Source: Boletus sp. NGJ
Lineage: Eukaryota; Basidiomycota; Agaricomycetes; Boletales; Boletaceae
Direction: 5' to 3'
Assembly: GCA_019096195.1 (NCBI GenBank)
Contig: JAGTXK010000074.1
Location: 1 to 58,026 of the forward strand
Length of the DNA: 58,026 bases
This document shows, one piece after another, positions 12,361 to 23,002 of this stretch. Every line of letters begins with the position of its first letter. Positions within the stretch are counted from its first letter, which is position 1. The notes below the pieces were generated by a model. The model did no database searches and was not told where the DNA came from. It saw only the letters and a program-made list of their open reading frames with translations. A program made the translations under genes and the position numbers.

Positions 12361-12863
12361 TGTTACAACTGACTTGGGTGGAGGCAGTCATAGCCCAAAA
12401 GAGGTCATTGACAACTAGTCAACAACATTGAAGTCAAGTGGTCAAAGGAACACAGGGACTTTCTACGTTAAGGCAGCAACTTGATTGTGCCTACTAAGAT
12501 CGAGGGTATGAGGGGAGTGTCCACTTCAAAGAGTGGGACAAGGTCTCACAGAGGTCCAGAGGTTAAGGTAGTTAATTGGGAGGAACTACTTGGCAGACCT
12601 CAAAGTTACATGGAGGTTTAAATAGTCTAGCCTAGATCTCAAAATGGTAATAGATGGAGATGAAAAGAAGATCAGGATTGGAGACCCATGGGAGTGGGAA
12701 ACAGAAAGAGAAGAGGTTCCATATACATATTGGTACATGAGGAAAAGAACTGAGGAACTGGTATATGGTCACATGGGGCTAGGATGGTGTGATGAGAGGG
12801 ATGAAGAAAGAAAGAAATGTCAAAGGGAGAAAAGAATAGAAGGTCTGCATAGGAAATGTAACA
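12361..12863 (-). repeat. 3' LTR of chromovirus A
   Basis: TGTTACAACTGACTTGG at the left edge and AAATGTAACA at the right edge. The purine-rich tract GTGTGGGGGTAA (minus strand) lies just upstream at 12864-12875, as expected for plus-strand priming. It matches the right LTR closely over 500 bp. Confidence 0.92.
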
Positions 12864-12924
12864 TTACCCCCACACTATGGGTGAAGCACCAGCAAACCTT
12901 AGTCCAGACTACAGTAATCCCCTA

Positions 12925-14075
12925 GGGGGGATCCAGTGATGTTCCCAATGGCAACATTGTCAAGGATGTCATTGCCATAGTCACTTCGTGGTGGGGAGGG
13001 TGCAGATGTGCAGCAACGTGGAGTGTGACATGTGGAATGAGGGGGAAGAACTCTTTGGTAGGAGCAGGATAAGGACTGGGTATGATTGGAGGATGACAAT
13101 AAGGATGACATGAGAGGAGAGGGTGGATTAAGACGCTGATGGAGAGGACAACGGTCAGCATTGTGACTGGGTTGCCAGCAGAGACAAGAACTGCTTTGGT
13201 ACATAGGGCAGGTGACACGAATATTGGCCAAGGTGGCAGCATTGGAAGCATACCTGGTTGTAATGAGGGTGGTTGGTTCCCAGAGGGGTATGCCCTTCAT
13301 TACCACTCCATCTGGCTTCGACTTGTTCAATGAGATGAAGCTTATCCGGGTCAAGGGGGGAGGACAATGCAGAGGGTGAGAATGGAGGAGCAAGAGGGGG
13401 AATAGTGGGAGTGGGGGTGTGATTGGTGAGTTCACAAAGGTATTGGTCAGTGTCATCAAGGAGTTCCATGGCATCAAGTTGATATAATGCATTGATAAGG
13501 GCAGCCTTAAATTCACTAGTGATCCCCCATAACTGAAGCTGATTAACGCTAAGGGCTGCATTAGTGGTGGTGCAGTTGGCCAAGACCTCTACCTGAGCAT
13601 ATTGAAGGTAGGCCTTGTACAATGAGTAGAGGGGGGATGTGTAGTTGAGGTGAGTGCCGAGCATTAAGACCATATGGGGATTTTCAAGGTGGCGAGTGAG
13701 GTGGGTCATGTCTTCCAAGTCTGGGAAGTCATCATGGAGTCAGTTTGCATAGATGGGGAGTTCAACGGCAACGATAGGAGAGGGGGTGGATGCTATTGTT
13801 ACTGGTGTAGGCAGATGAGGAGATGGAGATGGACTGCGGGGGTGAGGTACAAAAGGAGAAACAGGGTGAGAGTTGTTATTGAGAGGGATCTCAATACCTG
13901 ATTGTGATGAAGGATGGGATTGCAAAGAAGGGCTAGAATGGAGTGAAGAAACCATTGAAATAGAACTAGCAGAGATGTGGGTAGAGATGATGGAGGAGGC
14001 ATCAATGTACAGTATAGAGGGATGGTCATGGTTCAATGGTGAAAGGGGAATGAAAAGAAGGCTTTTGAATGGCAT
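12925..14075 (-). pseudogene. Extra ORF (ORF3) of chromovirus A, downstream of pol
   Basis: An additional reading region lies between the chromodomain and the 3' LTR. It is open in two adjoining frames (14075-13740 and 13718-13155) with further fragments to about 12925. The N-terminal part is Ser/Pro/His-rich and disordered. The middle is ordered (LHDDFPDL, ENPHMVLMLGTHLNYTSPLY, LYKAYLQ). It ends in a Cys-rich block beginning CFQCCHLGQ, where the zinc-ligand His is Gln. The same protein is encoded at the same place in element B with an intact CxxC-x4-H-x4-C, so it is a real component of this lineage. The function is unknown; the knuckle suggests nucleic-acid binding. It is shifted and broken here. 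Confidence 0.75.
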
Positions 14076-14089
14076 TTCTTATAGTTAAG

Positions 14090-14260
14090 GAGGAGGGTCT
14101 GTGCATTTTTCAAATCCCGCTCAGGGACCCAGGAATCTTCTTCAGCTGATTATTTCTTCCATTGGATCAGAAATGAACATCATGATGGGGTTCCATGATG
14201 TCATAAGACCTTCTCAACTTTGTATTCTTCTACTCCACCAATAAGGTCAGAAGGGGGGGT
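14090..14260 (-). pseudogene. Chromodomain at the C terminus of pol, element A
   Basis: The minus strand reads EYKVEKVL, FLIQWKK, AEEDSWVPERDLKNAQ: the chromodomain pattern of a strand ending in E-K-I-L, a W-K-G-Y-like core and a final helix after E-x-x-W-x-P-E-x-N-L. In chromoviruses this module follows integrase and guides integration to modified chromatin. Stops (after VL and after KK) interrupt it. Confidence 0.8.
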
Positions 14261-14399
14261 GGTGAGGTGTTTTCCATAGGTGTCGTTCTCATGATGAGGA
14301 GACAGAAGGGAGGTGTGGAAGACCAGATGTATTTTCCAGGTATTTGGTAGGCAGAGTCGATAGGTGATTGGGGAAAGAACATCAGTGATAGTAAAAGGG

Positions 14400-15507
14400 C
14401 CTTCTCATTTAGGTGCGATTTTGGGGTTGGTGATAGATCATTGGAGGTTTCATGCCTCCAGCCAAACCTTATCCCCTTTGGAGAATGGGGAGAACCCTTT
14501 GCAGGTGTGTGTGATCATGACTTGTTGGACTAACTCGTGAGCAGTGAGGGCTTCATCTCAGGCTGCAGTTAGTCACTTGAGATATTCTTCAATAGCGGAT
14601 ATGGGAGAGTCTGAAAGAATAGAAGGTAGGGCATGGGATTCATATCCCAAAAGAAGGAAGAATAGAGATTGACCAGTGATGGAGTGGAGTCAATGATTGT
14701 GAGTGAATTCGGCATGTGATATCTTTTCAGCCCAAGTAGAAGATTTGGCGCCACAGAAGATTCATAAATAGGTCTTGACTTCCTGGTTGACTCATTTGGT
14801 TTCTCCATTTGACTGAGGGTAATAGGCAGTGGAGAGAGAGAGGTCGTAATGGAGGAGTTTCTCTAGTTCTTTTGCAAAGGTGGAGGCAAATTGAGGACCA
14901 CGGTTGGAGATGATTTTATCGTAGAGGCTGAAGTGTCGGTAGACTTTGTGAAAGAAAAGAGTGGTGATGCCTTCCATGGTGATGGATTTGACCATTGGGC
15001 ACAGAATTACCCCCTTCATAAGCCCATGGTTGACATGACCAGCAAGGAGTCAAAGCCAGCAGAGGGGGGAAGATCAGTGATAAGATCACAAGAGATGAGG
15101 TGGAAGGTGAAGGTGAAGGAAGAGCAAATAGGCGTGAGTTGGGGGGTCATGGAGTGGGTGTTAGCTTTACATTGCTAACAGGTTGGGCAGCCCTCCGTAT
15201 AGGAATGGACAAAGAAGGCTAAGTTAGGCCACCAGAAGTTGGTGGAGACTAACTGGCAGGTTTTAAGGTAACCAGGATGGCCCACAGAGGGGTGGTCATG
15301 ACAGTAGGCAAGGATAGACTTGCGGAGGTTGCTGTCAGGCAGAACATAGATGTAGTTCCTATAGGTGAGGAGACTGTTGATGGAACACCAGCCAAAGAGT
15401 CAGAAGCAAAGGAAGGAGGGGACGGAGGTGTCAAGTGCCTGGAGATGTTGGAGGACAAGGGGGTCAGCGATGGAGGCAGATTGGATGTGAGAGGAGGAGA
15501 GAGGTGT
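14400..15507 (-). pseudogene. Integrase of chromovirus A, decayed
   Basis: The minus strand contains MKGVILCPMVKSITMEGITT, then DKIISNRGPQFAS, where the catalytic Asp (SDRGPQF in element B) is Asn. It continues [16 protein letters not shown] (the QSDGETE region with D-to-N and E-to-K changes) and the downstream SH3-like segment (KGDKVWLEA, EGPFTITDV). Many in-frame stops occur. The upstream zinc-binding part is split from RNase H by the solo LTR at 15508-16545. Confidence 0.85.
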
Positions 15508-16545
15508 TGTTATGGTTACCGAAGGGGGTACATCTTTTCCCCTTCCTTCCCCCCCTGTAGGACTATGGGACGACTTATTCTTCGACTCCAACCAGGGATT
15601 CCCCTGGGATTCCCCCATGACACCAACCCAGGCATTGCCCCATCCGGAACTACCTTTCTAGGAAGTTATTCATAACTTCCTCTTTAGGAACCTACCTGCT
15701 TGGTATAGACATTGCCTTCCTATTTCATTTGATACATGCCTTCTTCCTTTTTGATCCGATCATAGACATTGCCTCCTTGGCTATGCTCTCTCGCACATAG
15801 CCCAGTACTCCTACTTTCCCCATTGGACTCATGCCTGATCCGTTTATAGTAATCTTTCGTCTGCGACTAAACATTACTATATTCGTCACGAAGCCTGCCC
15901 TAGATGGGCAAGGCCTATAAATAGGGACGCGGGCCCTTCATGTAACCTTAACCTAGATCTACACTCCTTCCCATGTAATCTACTGCTTCTCCCACTAAAG
16001 GTTCCACTTCACCTCAGAAGCCTTCTCCTGCGATCTGGAGGTGCTCGCCCTCGTGCTTGTGATCATCTTCCTTATCACTTCGCACTTGTGCGCCGTCGTT
16101 GCCGTAACCAGCTTCTAAAGCTTCGGCAACTCCAACGACCAACAGAGGTTGGTCGCCGTCGGTCAGGACTCCGCCACTGACCCAGCAAGACCGGGACTCC
16201 GCCACCGGCACAAGCCCAAGACTCCGCCATCGGCATCGAAGACTCCGCCATTCGATATTAGGCCCAGTAAGCCCTAGGAATCAGCAGATGGAAGGCTACT
16301 GCTCCTCGGCCTGCGCACCGGTCTGCCCCCTCCTTTGTGTAAGGATTGGGATTCCGTGGTAAATCTGAGACTCCACCATCGGTCGTAGAGGTAACAAGGG
16401 ACTCTACGTAAAGCTAGCAGTTGGTCCCCAGTCAGAGGGTATTTGGGCCTCTGGAGGTTAAGTAATCTTCCTCAAGTCCTGCTAGTCCTATAATCCAACA
16501 GGGGGATTATACGGGAACGTGTCACCATTGTTACCAGGCGTAACA
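15508..16545 (-). mobile_element. Young solo LTR, copy 3 of the ~1-kb family, nested in chromovirus A
   Basis: The plus strand begins TGTTATGGTTACCGAAGG and ends CAGGCGTAACA, flanked by the 5-bp duplication GGTGT (15503-15507 and 16546-16550). It interrupts the pol frame between FVNLIDT and the segment ending DPLVLQHLQ, which are continuous in element B. It is the only CpG-rich stretch in the left 40 kb (for example GCGCCGTCGTTGCCG near 16090). It matches 6177-7084 in inverse orientation, with CG here where the older copy has TG or CA. It is the most recent visible insertion. Confidence 0.92.
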
Positions 16546-17060
16546 GGTGTCAATGAGATTAACAAAGAGGGAAGGGGGAAAAAGAGTGATGTCGTCCTTC
16601 TCCAAGATGTCAGAGAGGATAAGGTTGGGATGATGAGAGAGAGCATCAGGACTGGTAAGGAGATGGCCTAGGACATGAGTAATCTGCAGATCAAAGTCTG
16701 CAAGGTTGAGCATCTAATGTGCTTGGCGACAATTAAGGTTTTGCAGAGCACAGAAGTACATGAGGTTTTTGTGGTTGGTGAAGACCTTGACAGGGAAAAG
16801 GGAGCCATGAAGATAATGTCACCATGCTTTCAAGGCACAGATGACAGCCAGGAGTTTGCAGTTGTAAATATCATAGTTACACCCAGCCAGGGAAAAAGAG
16901 TCGGAGAGGTAGGAACAGGGGTGCCAGTCGCCATTGGTGTCAGTTTGGAGTAAGATAGTGCCAGAGGCAAATTTGGAAGCATTAGTGGTAACCACAAAGG
17001 GAGCAGTAAAGTCGGGGAGTTGAAGAACGGGTCATTCAAGGAAGAGGTGTTTCAGGTGAT
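16546..17060 (-). pseudogene. RNase H domain of chromovirus A, decayed
   Basis: The minus strand reads VTTNASKFASG (element B has TDASK, so the first catalytic Asp is Asn here), LLAVICALKAWWHYLHG and VFTNHKNLMYF, then LADFDLQITHVLGH and PDALSHHPN, the usual end of a Ty3 RNase H. A stop separates the last two parts. Its acidic residues are partly lost, so it would not cut RNA. Confidence 0.8.
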
Positions 17061-17127
17061 CAAAGGCTTCTTAACAGGTAGGGGTCCACTCCCAGGGGTG
17101 GTTGGTGCAGGTTAGGTCAATGAGGGG

Positions 17128-18010
17128 TCATGCAATAGTTGAATAGTTAGGGATAAAGCGGCAATAGAAGTTGGTGAAACCTAGGAAGGAACAGACACCT
17201 GTAATGTGGGTAGGAGTGGGCCATTTGGCAATACTGTTGAGTTTAACAGGGTCCATGGAGAGTTCATTAGGGGGAAAAATCATGCTGAGATACTCCACCT
17301 CTTGAACTCCAAAATCACATTTCTTGAGTTTAAGATGAAGGTTGAGTTCAACCATCTGTTGGAGAACTTGTCTGGTGCGTTTGGTGTGGGTAGTGTCATC
17401 AGGGAAGAAGCTGAGGAGGTCGTCCATGTAAATGATGAGCCACCCTTTGGCAATCATGTCACAGAAGAAGTCATTCATGAACCATTGGAAAGTGGTGGGG
17501 GAGTTACAAAGGCTGAAGAACATAATAGTTGGTTCATAGAGACCCTTGTGAGTGATGAATGCTGCTTTCCATTGGTTGCCATCTTTGATGCAGACATTAT
17601 TGTATCCCCACCAGACATCAAATTTGGTGAAGGTGGTTGCTCCATGGAGTTTGTCTATGAGGTTGGAGACAAGCAGGAGAGGGTAGGCATCACGGACAGT
17701 ATGTTAATGTAATGATAGTCCTGACACAGACGAAGATCCCCATTCTTCTTTTTGATGAAGAAGAAAGGAGAGGCATGAGGGGGGTTAGAAGGTTGAATTT
17801 TCCCAGTGGCAAGGTTCTCGGTGATAAAGTCGTCGGTTGCCTTTTGCTCAATAGGCAACAAGGGGTATACCTTACTGATCTTCAGAATGAAGGTGTCCTT
17901 CAAATTGATTGTGTGATCATAGGAACGAGAGGGGGGAACATGATTGGTGGCTTCCTTGGAGAAGATGGAGGTGAATTTGGCATATTCTGGGGGCAGAACC
18001 TGTTTAGGTT
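17128..18010 (-). pseudogene. Reverse transcriptase of chromovirus A, decayed
   Basis: The minus strand shows YPLLPIEQKATDDFITENLA, FFFIKKKNGDLRLCQDYHYI, MFFSLCNSPTTFQWFMNDFF and the catalytic IIYMDDLLSF (near 17430), followed by the connection region GFTNFYCRFIPNYS. This is the standard order of a Ty3 reverse transcriptase. The YMDD box is intact, unlike element B. Stops near 17640-17655 and at the end of the connection region break the frame. Confidence 0.9.
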
Positions 18011-18089
18011 TGGCCAGTTCAGCAGCTTGTGTAAGTTCAGTGGCGACGATGAGGCAGGTGATAACAGGAGCTATGTGGCGATATCCCCC

Positions 18090-18960
18090 TCAGATAATTT
18101 GGTGCATGACGTGGTTTCTTTCCGCATTGTGAAGGTATTGTTTTTCATTGGACTTTTTTTGTAAGAAGCCTCGGAGGTGGTAACAGGAAGTGAGGTTGAT
18201 GTTGACATGCCCCGATGGGTCTGGATTCATCTCAGAGGAGTCCACCAGGATGTCAGCGTGAGATGGGAGGGGGGTGGTCCTTGTGAGATATAATTTGTGG
18301 GACTGGTCCACTGCACAGTCTAGAGTAAGAGTTTTCTTAGCCCAGTCGATAGCAGGGTTACTGGACTGAAGCCAGGGTTGTCTGAAAATGATGTTATGCT
18401 TTTTGCATGCAATGACATGGAGGGTGGTTTTGGTGAAGACCCCTTTGACATTGAGGAAAAGGTCACAGGTGAATTTGATATCACTGTTCTTGTTGGGAGA
18501 AAAGTCAGCGTTGTGGGCTCAGATCAGGTTTGCCAATCATCTGGTCAGAAGGTGGTGTCAGTGGGCGAATTTATAGTTGATTCAGGAGATTTTAACCCCA
18601 CTGTCAATGAGGGTGGTGGCGTCAATGGCTTTTGCAGAATGTGTGGGGATGTAGACATGAACAGGGATTGTAATTCCTTTGGACATGGACTGTATGGTTA
18701 CATGCACAGACTGAGATTCAGGGAAAACTTGTGTTGATGGAGTTTTCCCTTTTAAAAACCTAAGGAGATACTTCTGATCATTTTGTTGTCAGATTTCTCT
18801 TTTTCCTCCTTGATAACTCTGACTTTCTTTTCCTGGGGGTGTTTGTTGGAGAACATGGTGCAAGTTGTAGTTGTGTGACCAGGTTGGCAGCACCAGAAAC
18901 ATAACTTTTGTTTGAAACACCTCTTTCACTCGGCTGGGGTTAACTTCGGGATGAATACCG
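18090..18960 (-). pseudogene. CCHC zinc knuckle and aspartic protease of chromovirus A, decayed
   Basis: The knuckle CFWCCQPGHTTTTC (CxxC-x4-H-x4-C, near 18895-18855) ends Gag. The protease motif is in DATTLIDSGVKIS (near 18600), with the catalytic DSG kept, followed directly by TGA. A flap-like region and RQPWLQSSNPAIDWAKKTL follow to 18311-18090. Between them frames are broken by stops. The homologous motif in element B reads NSG. Confidence 0.8.
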
Positions 18961-18989
18961 CATCTACATCCATGGCGTCAGGGTCTCAG

Positions 18990-19693
18990 GGTTTGGTGAC
19001 GGAGATGGAGGTGAAAGAATGGTATGCATGGGCTGAGGATTTGTTGTAGCATTTGGCAATTTTGTCAGCTTGCTTTCACTAGGTTTGGAAGTGAATGGCC
19101 TTGGCATACCAATCTTCTACTGTGGTAGGTATGGTGTCCATGGACATGATGTGACACATAAGGCCAGCAGAGATTCCAGCGAAGAAGTATCCAATGAGAA
19201 CATTTGGGTCAGTGATCTTGGCTAGGGCAGCATTGTTTTGGAACTCTGAGGTATACTTAGTCAATGTGGGTGAGTAGGTGTTGTTGTTCTTTTTGTTCAT
19301 CCTTTTGATTGAAAGCCAGGCAATGGCATTTCCTGTGGTGTCTCAGTGTTTGAATGCTTTGTTGAATGCAATGACAAAGTCAGCCCAGGTTCCTAGGTTG
19401 ATGCTGGTCGGGGTGATGGCTTTCTGATGAAAGGTGTCTGCCCAGGTGAGGGCAGATCCTTTGGTCATGTAAGACAGGGTGAAAATGACTTGTTTATTGT
19501 CATTGTCATAGACTTTCTTGTTGACATAGAGGTAGAGAGTGACAGCATGTAGCCATTGCATGGAGGTATCGAAGGAGCCATTGAAGGCTTTAGGAATGGC
19601 AATGCATAACTTGGTAGGTTTGACAGTTGTCATTCCTGTGGCAGGCAGTAGTGGTAAGGAAAAAGAGGGGGTAGCGGTGACTGGGGTTGGCAA
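18990..19693 (-). pseudogene. Gag (capsid) of chromovirus A, decayed
   Basis: The minus strand opens MPTPVTATPSFSLPLLPATG, then the capsid-like core (FNGSFDTSMQWLHAVTLYLY, FTLSYMTKGSALTWAD, LGTWADFVIAFNKAFKH), a TGA at the codon where B has Arg (RDTTGNA), then SEFQNNAALAKITDP and HIMSMDTIPTTVEDWYAKAI. This is the retrotransposon Gag pattern of a helical core and the R-F--Y-like segment. One or two stops separate it from the zinc knuckle. Confidence 0.85.
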
Positions 19694-19923
19694 CAGGGTA
19701 GAATTCCTAGGGTTTAATCCTGTTGCAAGGTGTTGTGATAGATCAAGAGTGATGTTCTGTTGCTGTTGGGACGGTAGTTCAAGGTTGCTGAGGGATTCCT
19801 TTTCTTCAGCATCAGAGTGTTCTGTGTCAGGTGGGGTTGGTGAGGTAGCACACCACCTTCTAGAATTGATGGTTTGTTGGTAAGCTATGATAGAGGACTA
19901 TGTAGAAATAGCCTTGCTAGAGC

Positions 19924-19934
19924 AAGTAGTTCCT
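19924..19934 (-). promoter_or_regulatory. Primer-binding site of element A, self-complementary to its own 5' leader
   Basis: Two bases inside the 5' LTR the minus strand reads AGGAACTACTT. The complementary 11-mer AAGTAGTTCCT lies in the same strand of the LTR at 20156-20166, about 26 bp downstream of the TATA-like TTTAAATA (20192-20199), where transcription should start. This matches the self-priming arrangement known from Tf1 of fission yeast. Confidence 0.7.
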
Positions 19935-19936
19935 TT

Positions 19937-20438
19937 TGTTATGACTGACTTAGGTAGAGGCAGTCATAGCCCAAAAGAGGTCATCAACAACTAGTCAACA
20001 ACATTGAAGTCAAGTGGTCAAAGGAACACAGGGACTTCCTGCATTAAGGCGGCAACTAGATTGTGCCTACTAAGATCAAGGGTATGAGGGGAGTGTCCAC
20101 TTCAAGAGCAGGACAAGGTCTCATAGAGGTTCTGAGGTCAAGGTAGTTAATTGGGAGGAACTACTTGGCAGACCTCAAAGTTACATGGAGGTTTAAATAG
20201 TCTAGCCTAGATCTAAAAATAGTAATAGACAGAGATGAAAAGAAGATCAGGAGTGGAGACCTGTTGGAGTGGGAAATGGAAAGAGAAGGTGTTCCATATA
20301 TATATTGGTACATGAGGAAGAGAACTGAGGAACTGGTAGATGGTCACATGGGGCTAGGATGGTGTGACAAGAGGGAAAAAGAAAAAAAAATATGTCAGAG
20401 GGAGAAAAGAATAGAAGGTCTGCATAGGAAATGTAACA
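19937..20438 (-). repeat. 5' LTR of chromovirus A
   Basis: TGTTATGACTGACTTAGG at the left edge and ATGTAACA at the right. On the minus strand it contains the TATA-like TATTTAAA and, about 26 bp later, AAGTAGTTCCT, the predicted 5' end of the transcript. Confidence 0.92.
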
Positions 20439-20619
20439 ATGGCAGTGTAGTGGAATGTCCCAGGAATGTCCCTAACTGGAAAGGCAGGTTATCCTATGCT
20501 TCCACAACATTAGCATCAGTGTTGAATGAGTCAAATATAAGGTCATCCCAGAGGGTGGATGAGAGTTGAGGAGGTTCAAGAGAAAAAGAGTACCCCCTGT
20601 TCTCACTTGTAACACAGAC

Positions 20620-21275
20620 CATATTATTTTTCCCTTTATTTCTACCATTCCTCCTGATTTTATACAATGACTTTCACATTTAGCCTCTATAATTAGCCCC
20701 TATAACCTAATCCTCCTAAATGCTCAAGTCCATCCATAGATCTAGACCCACAGACCTCATGGCATCCTCATGACATCCTTTCTGACTCATCCTAGGTCTA
20801 GATTGCATATATGCTTATAGGATCATATATGTTATCCTCATGTTAATCTCACTGATCATGCATGTAGCATAGCATATTGATAGATCTAGTGTATACAGAT
20901 GTAAACCCCTAGACAGTATATAAAGGCCCAAGAGCTGCTAGAGGACCTCAGTCTTGTCCTCTTAGTCTTTCTTATCCTCTACAGATCTGAGCTAAGAGCT
21001 ACAAGTACTAGCATCACTTGCCTATTGTCTAGATCAGCCCCAGGTAGGGTTTGGTCACTTTAGGTCATGATAACTTGTATCTGTGTTGCTTGCCTCCCTC
21101 TCAAACATAATCAATTGGTTAACCAACAATTTTGGCACTTTGATCTTTATGATAAGTTTATTGTCTTCTTCAAGCAACATATATTCTTTGACTAAATGAG
21201 ATGTGTTGGGTCAGATGGGAATCCTTGTAGTGAAAAGCTTAGTAGTACTACATACAACTAGTATGAAGGCAACAT
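20620..21275 (+). mobile_element. Possible LTR relic (plus orientation)
   Basis: It contains AGTATATAAAGGCCC (a TATA box near 20919), a run of CTCTTAGTC and CTTATCCTC, and later GGTTAACCAACAATTTTGGCAC (near 21118-21139), which looks like an LTR end (ACCAACA) followed by a primer-site-like TTTTGGCAC. No matching second LTR or coding sequence is seen in the window, so this is suggestive only. Confidence 0.3.
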
Positions 21276-21279
21276 GTAT

Positions 21280-22550
21280 CAGCAAAATATGTAGCATTTT
21301 GCTTATTCACACTTATCCATACTTATTTGATTAAAATAAGTTCAATAAGCATAAATTCCTAACAAGTAGAATAAGTTCACTTCTTGTTTTGCTTATTTTA
21401 TTACTTATTTCACACTTATTTGACTTGTTTTCAACTCAACTGTATTCACAATAAGTGTACACTAAATGTGTGCTAAAAGTGTAGAAAAGTGTAGTAAACA
21501 AAGTGTAGTAAAAAGCATTCAAAAGTGTAGCAATGTGTAGCAAAAATGTGTACTAAAAAGTGTTCAAAAAAAGTATAGCAATGTGTAGCAAAAGTGGAGT
21601 ACCCCCACCCAACACATATGGCATACTTTTGATATACATTGGCTGTATACTGCTTACTTGTAGCAAGTGTGTAATAACAAGTGTGGGAAATTAAAGTGTA
21701 GCAATTGTGTAGCAATTGTGGTGCTTTTGATTACCAAATGTGTAGTAACAAGTGTGGCAAGCAAAGTGTAGCAAAAGTGTAGTCCAATTAGCCAAAATTG
21801 CTATCTATTAGGATTTGTGATAGTGTTGCTAACTTTTTGTTACACTGCCACTCTCTGAAATTTTGGCAAAGTCCAAAAATGCCAAAAATGTGATTTAGTG
21901 GACACATAAACTCACACCTCTTGCACACCATGGAAAACTCAACCAAACAAAAGGCTGGGCCATATGTATGTAGGGGGAGGGGGTACTACACTTTGTACAC
22001 TTTGTGCTACACTTTCGCTACACTTTGCTACACTTTGACTACACTTTTTTGCTACATATTTCACTACACTTTGATTACACTTTTGCTACACTTTGCTATC
22101 CTTTTGAATGTTTTTAATACACTGTTTTTGCTACACTTTGCTACACTTTTGAATGCTTTTTAGTACACTTTGTTTGCTACACTTTGTTTACTACACTTTG
22201 CTACACTTTTTGACTATACTTTGTTTGTTACACTTTTGAACACTTTTTAGCACACTTTGTTTACTACACTTTGCTACACTTTTTAACTACACTTTATTTA
22301 TTACACTTTGCTACACTTTTGTTCGCTTTTTACTACACTTTCTCTACACTTTGCTACACTTTTAGTACACATTTAGTGTAGACTTAATGTGAATACAGTG
22401 GAGTTGAAAACAAGTTAAATAAGTATGAAATAAGGGTAAAATGAGAAATTGAGTGGGTTTGTTTTCAGCTTATTTTACTTATTGAAATGCATGCTTATCT
22501 GACCTTATTCTGACCAAATAAGGCTAAATAAGCAAACTGGTATTTTTCTG
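21280..22550. mobile_element. Non-autonomous element with long inverted arms built of CTACACTTT repeats
   Basis: The left arm (21280-21800) is an array of GTGTAGCAAA-type units. The right arm (21980-22390) is the same array in the opposite strand (CTACACTTTGCTACACTTTT). Outside the arrays both arms continue with matching sequence: GTTTTCAACTCAACTGTATTCACA on the left pairs with TGTGAATACAGTGGAGTTGAAAAC (right, shown on the plus strand). The termini look like CAGCAAAATA and its inverse TATTTTTCTG. No 8-bp duplication is clear. A hAT-type non-autonomous element is possible (CAG ends). No coding region. Confidence 0.55.
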
Positions 22551-22689
22551 ACAGACCTGTCAATAGATCTGTGAATAACCTGGTCAGGTGGGAATCTACC
22601 TGTCAAGCCTGTGACCAGCTGTCAGACCTGTCTAGGCCTGTCCAGATCTACACATGTATATAAGGGTTTTGCTGATGTGCAAGGTTTGC

Positions 22690-23002
22690 ACACTTTGGGA
22701 GTGGACATAAAGTGGGGCTTCCTCCATCTAACCAGAAGCCAACCAACAAGCCCATAGAGAATGTTGGTGTTGAAGAACAGTTTGAGAGTGACAAATGGGA
22801 GTCATCAAGTGGTGGAGTAATGTAGGAATTGGCAGAAGGTCAGGCACCTGATAGCACTGATGAAGAAAGTGAGGGGGACAATGACATTAAAGACAACCAT
22901 GACAATGGAGAGATTTCCAATGGTGATCTAGAGGACTTAGAAGATGATAATGATAGTAATGTAGACTCAAATGGTAGTGATGTACTTTCTTTCTTATTCT
23001 AA
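22690..23002 (+). pseudogene. Acidic coding remnant, unassigned
   Basis: The open reading passes through NQKPTNKPIENVGVEEQF, then a stop, then an Asp/Glu/Asn-rich run (about 22850-22990), ending before DVLSFLF. The composition is that of a disordered acidic segment of a transposon-associated protein. There is no domain and no partner exons can be joined with confidence. Confidence 0.25.

Larger units (their letters stand above)
12361..20438 (-). mobile_element. Ty3/gypsy chromodomain retrotransposon A (chromovirus), complete but decayed
   Basis: Two LTRs of about 500 bp (12361-12863 and 19937-20438) begin TGTTA/TGTTAT and end TGTAACA, flanked by ATGGC on both sides (12356-12360 and 20439-20443). 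The coding strand is minus, so the right LTR is the 5' LTR. The order is gag, CCHC, protease, RT, RNase H, integrase, chromodomain, then an extra ORF before the 3' LTR. A 1038-bp solo LTR sits between RNase H and the integrase region. Without it the element is about 7.03 kb, close to element B (6957 bp). Stops and D-to-N changes throughout show it is inactive. Confidence 0.93.
9985..20614 (+). mobile_element. Old solo LTR, copy 2 of the ~1-kb family, split by two later insertions
   Basis: The LTR parts are 9985-10647, 12121-12360 and 20439-20614. It starts TGTTATGCCTGTTTGTAAC and ends CTCACTTGTAACA. The flanks carry the same five bases CAGAC (9980-9984 and 20615-20619), although they are more than 10 kb apart. 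Removing the Tc1-like element (10648-12120) and chromovirus A (12361-20438) leaves about 1.07 kb, the length of the young copy at 15508-16545 (1038 bp). Internal landmarks follow in the right order: GAACACAGCTGAGAAGG near 12290, as in 6850-6870; then AAGGTCATCCCAGAG and GAGAAAAAGAGTACCCCC near 20545-20600, as in 7010-7070. It is CpG-depleted and old. Confidence 0.85.
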
